From: Planctomycetota bacterium
GTDB lineage: Bacteria > Planctomycetota > UBA1135 > JALUZX01
Assembly: GCA_027011425.1 (NCBI GenBank)
Contig: JALUZX010000665.1
Span: 1-6,609, forward strand
Direction of reading: 5' to 3'
DNA: 6,609 nt
Positions 5,416-6,609 of the stretch are shown here, in pieces. Made by a program: the position numbers and the translations under genes. The notes under the pieces were generated by a model. The model ran no database searches, was not told the DNA's origin, and saw only the letters and a list, made by a program, of their open reading frames with translations. Each line of letters starts with the position of its first letter. Position 1 is the stretch's first letter.

Positions 5416-6572
5416 GGCCCGGCATCCTCCTCCAGGGCCAGGCTCCGGAACCGGCCCAGCACATCCTGGAAGGCCCTGAGGCTCCTGGGATCTCTCTCGA
5501 AATGAACCAGGTGGGCCGGACAGGAACAGTCGCTGGACCCGAATCCAGGAGGAAAGGGCCTCCCCAACCCGGAGACGGCCCGGGCCAGGTCGCACTCGAT
5601 CCGGCGGGAAGAACGAAAGGCCAAGGCCTCCACGAACCGGGCCCTCTCCCGCAGGTAGTCGATGTGCCAGTGGAGGCGCTTCCGCTTTCGCTTGTGGCGG
5701 GACAGGCGCGCTGCCAGGCCCTTCATGGCCGACCCAACGTAGACGTAATACCCCCTTGGAAATCGCACCGCCCCCAAGGATCCGACTTCCAGGAGGGCCT
5801 TTCTCTCAAGCTCCAGGACCACCAGGTAGGCCCCCCGGTCCCCCAGCTCCCGCTCCAGGATATCCAAGGGAACGGGAAGGGGCGGGCCGGCGGGTTCGAT
5901 CTCCAGGTCCGGGCCGGTCCGGACAGGCATGGGCCAGACCCGGAGTCCGGGGCCCTTGGCAAGGAAGCTCCCGGCAAAGGCCGGGTCGGTGTGCCAATCC
6001 GGAAGAAACCAGCGGGCCCGGGGGTGGTGCACCACGAAGAGGACCCCCGCAGGGGTTCCCTTACGGGCCAGGTGATCCAGTTCCTCCAGGTGGCGCCGCC
6101 CCCTCTCGGTGACCGCGTCGGGGAAGAGGGCGGCCCGCCCGGCCAGCAATGTGCAGGACTTCACTTCCAGCCAGAAGGGCTCTCCTCCAAGCTCCAGGAG
6201 AAAGTCGAACCGGGACCGTCCCAGAGGGGCCTCCCTCTTCACGATCCGTGCTCCCTCCAGGCCCGGAACCAGGTCCTCTTCCAGGAGGGCCTGGGCGATG
6301 TCGTTGGTCCGGCCCGTATGCAGGATCACGGGCCCCTGACTTCCCTCCACGGCCACGGCGGTCCACTCCGTCCTCCGGCCCGCCTTTCCCTCCTCTTTCA
6401 CCAGGTAGAGATCCGCCCCGGGCAAAAGCAGCTCCCCCAGCCTTCCCGGATTGGGCAGGTAGGCCCGCAAGACCCTTCCCCCCGAGCGGGCCTCCACCAG
6501 AAACCGGCCGTGCCGCGCGGTGAAGGCCCCTTTTCGGAATTCAGGAAAAAGCCGGAGCGGAAAGGCCCCCAT
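5412..6572 (-). CDS. sfsA: SfsA nuclease fused to a GIY-YIG (DUF123/COG1833) nuclease domain
   Basis: Two domains are joined in 386 residues. Residues about 11-215 are SfsA, a DNA/RNA nuclease family first named for sugar fermentation stimulation. Visible are 'GRFLVEA' (22-28), Y-L-P-N-P-G-R (38-44), S-R-F-D-F-L-L (120-126), W-L-E-V-K-S (134-139), and F-P-D-A-V-T-E-R-G-R-R-H-L (150-162). Asp123, Glu136 and Lys138 fit a PD-(D/E)xK-type nuclease site. After a Pro-rich linker (about 216-236), residues about 247-358 match the DUF123 branch of GIY-YIG nucleases: G-A-Y-L-V-V, 'YYVYVGSAMKGLAARLSRHK' (275-294), H-W-H-I-D-Y-L (301-307), I-E-C with Glu326, and G-F-G-S-S-D-C-S-C-P-A-H-L. Both domains look intact. 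The product lacks a signal peptide, so it should be cytoplasmic. The start at 6572 fits the usual SfsA N-terminus, and GAAGGAG lies 11 bases upstream, somewhat far. The reading frame stays open to the window edge, so a longer form is not excluded. Confidence 0.92.
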   Translation of the reverse strand: MGAFPLRLFPEFRKGAFTARHGRFLVEARSGGRVLRAYLPNPGRLGELLLPGADLYLVKEEGKAGRRTEWTAVAVEGSQGPVILHTGRTNDIAQALLEEDLVPGLEGARIVKREAPLGRSRFDFLLELGGEPFWLEVKSCTLLAGRAALFPDAVTERGRRHLEELDHLARKGTPAGVLFVVHHPRARWFLPDWHTDPAFAGSFLAKGPGLRVWPMPVRTGPDLEIEPAGPPLPVPLDILERELGDRGAYLVVLELERKALLEVGSLGAVRFPRGYYVYVGSAMKGLAARLSRHKRKRKRLHWHIDYLRERARFVEALAFRSSRRIECDLARAVSGLGRPFPPGFGSSDCSCPAHLVHFERDPRSLRAFQDVLGRFRSLALEEDAGP

Positions 6573-6580
6573 CCCGCGGG

Positions 6581-6609
6581 CTACTCCTTCCGCCAGGTCT
6601 CCCGGAACC
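6581..6609 (-). CDS. Possible 3' end of an upstream gene, cut by the window edge
   Basis: On the minus strand one frame reads F-R-E-T-W-R-K-E and then TAG (6583-6581), eight bases before the ATG of the SfsA fusion. The ribosome site of the fusion gene would overlap these last codons, a tight-operon arrangement. Eight codons are too few to identify a product or prove coding. Confidence 0.25.
6584..6590 (-). promoter_or_regulatory. Ribosome-binding site of the SfsA fusion gene, with long spacing
   Basis: GAAGGAG on the minus strand lies 11 bases before the ATG at 6572, longer than the 4-8 bases seen for the other genes here. No ATG, GTG or TTG in this frame sits nearer to it, so the ATG at 6572 remains the best start. 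Confidence 0.5.

Noticed and set aside
2632..5505. A 957-codon open frame on the plus strand, antisense to galM and the beta-helix gene
   Set aside because: Its codons are in exact register with the two minus-strand genes. Stops in this antisense frame would require TTA, CTA or TCA codons in the sense frame, which are rare at this G/C bias. The sense genes have clear families, signal peptides and ribosome sites; the antisense product has none.

Overview
The window is GC-rich bacterial DNA with strong G/C preference at third codon positions. It carries five complete protein-coding genes and no RNA genes, insertion sequences or CRISPR arrays that I can see. The gene content suggests an environmental Planctomycetota-like bacterium: exported proteins with calcium-loop motifs, a secreted parallel beta-helix protein with a C-terminal module ending in a 'PNNPYLVGVPLYIQ' type sequence, and a lipoprotein mutarotase. 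The phylum is an inference from protein style and was not tested.

Layout. Plus strand, 103-1452 (apparently continuing to 1572): an exported protein of unknown function with two EF-hand-like loops. Plus strand, 1675-2541: a DUF4097-type lipoprotein built of 'SNG' repeats. Minus strand, 3717-2554: a lipoprotein aldose 1-epimerase (GalM family), convergent with the DUF4097 gene across a 12-base gap. Minus strand, 5268-3871: a secreted right-handed beta-helix protein, followed by a strong hairpin terminator at 3805-3851. Minus strand, 6572-5412: an SfsA nuclease fused to a GIY-YIG (DUF123/COG1833) nuclease domain. It is probably co-transcribed with a gene whose last codons lie at the window edge.

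The most interesting signal is at 1450-1452. The exported protein stops at a UGA, but the same frame continues for 39 protein-like codons with about 77% G/C third positions, up to a second UGA at 1570-1572. The first UGA sits in the context Y-G-[UGA]-G-F-T-C. Twenty bases after it comes the loop of a perfect 6-bp hairpin whose apical loop begins G-U, which fits the expected layout of a bacterial SECIS element. The simplest interesting reading is a selenocysteine codon in an undescribed exported selenoprotein family. The competing readings are a recent nonsense mutation (Cys TGC/TGT to TGA) and a sequencing error.

Four of the five products are predicted to be exported (two Sec-type signal peptides, two lipoproteins). 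This points to an envelope and carbohydrate-facing role for most of the region, while the SfsA fusion is cytoplasmic nucleic-acid metabolism. There is no clear single pathway linking the genes. All gene-free gaps are shorter than 300 bases.
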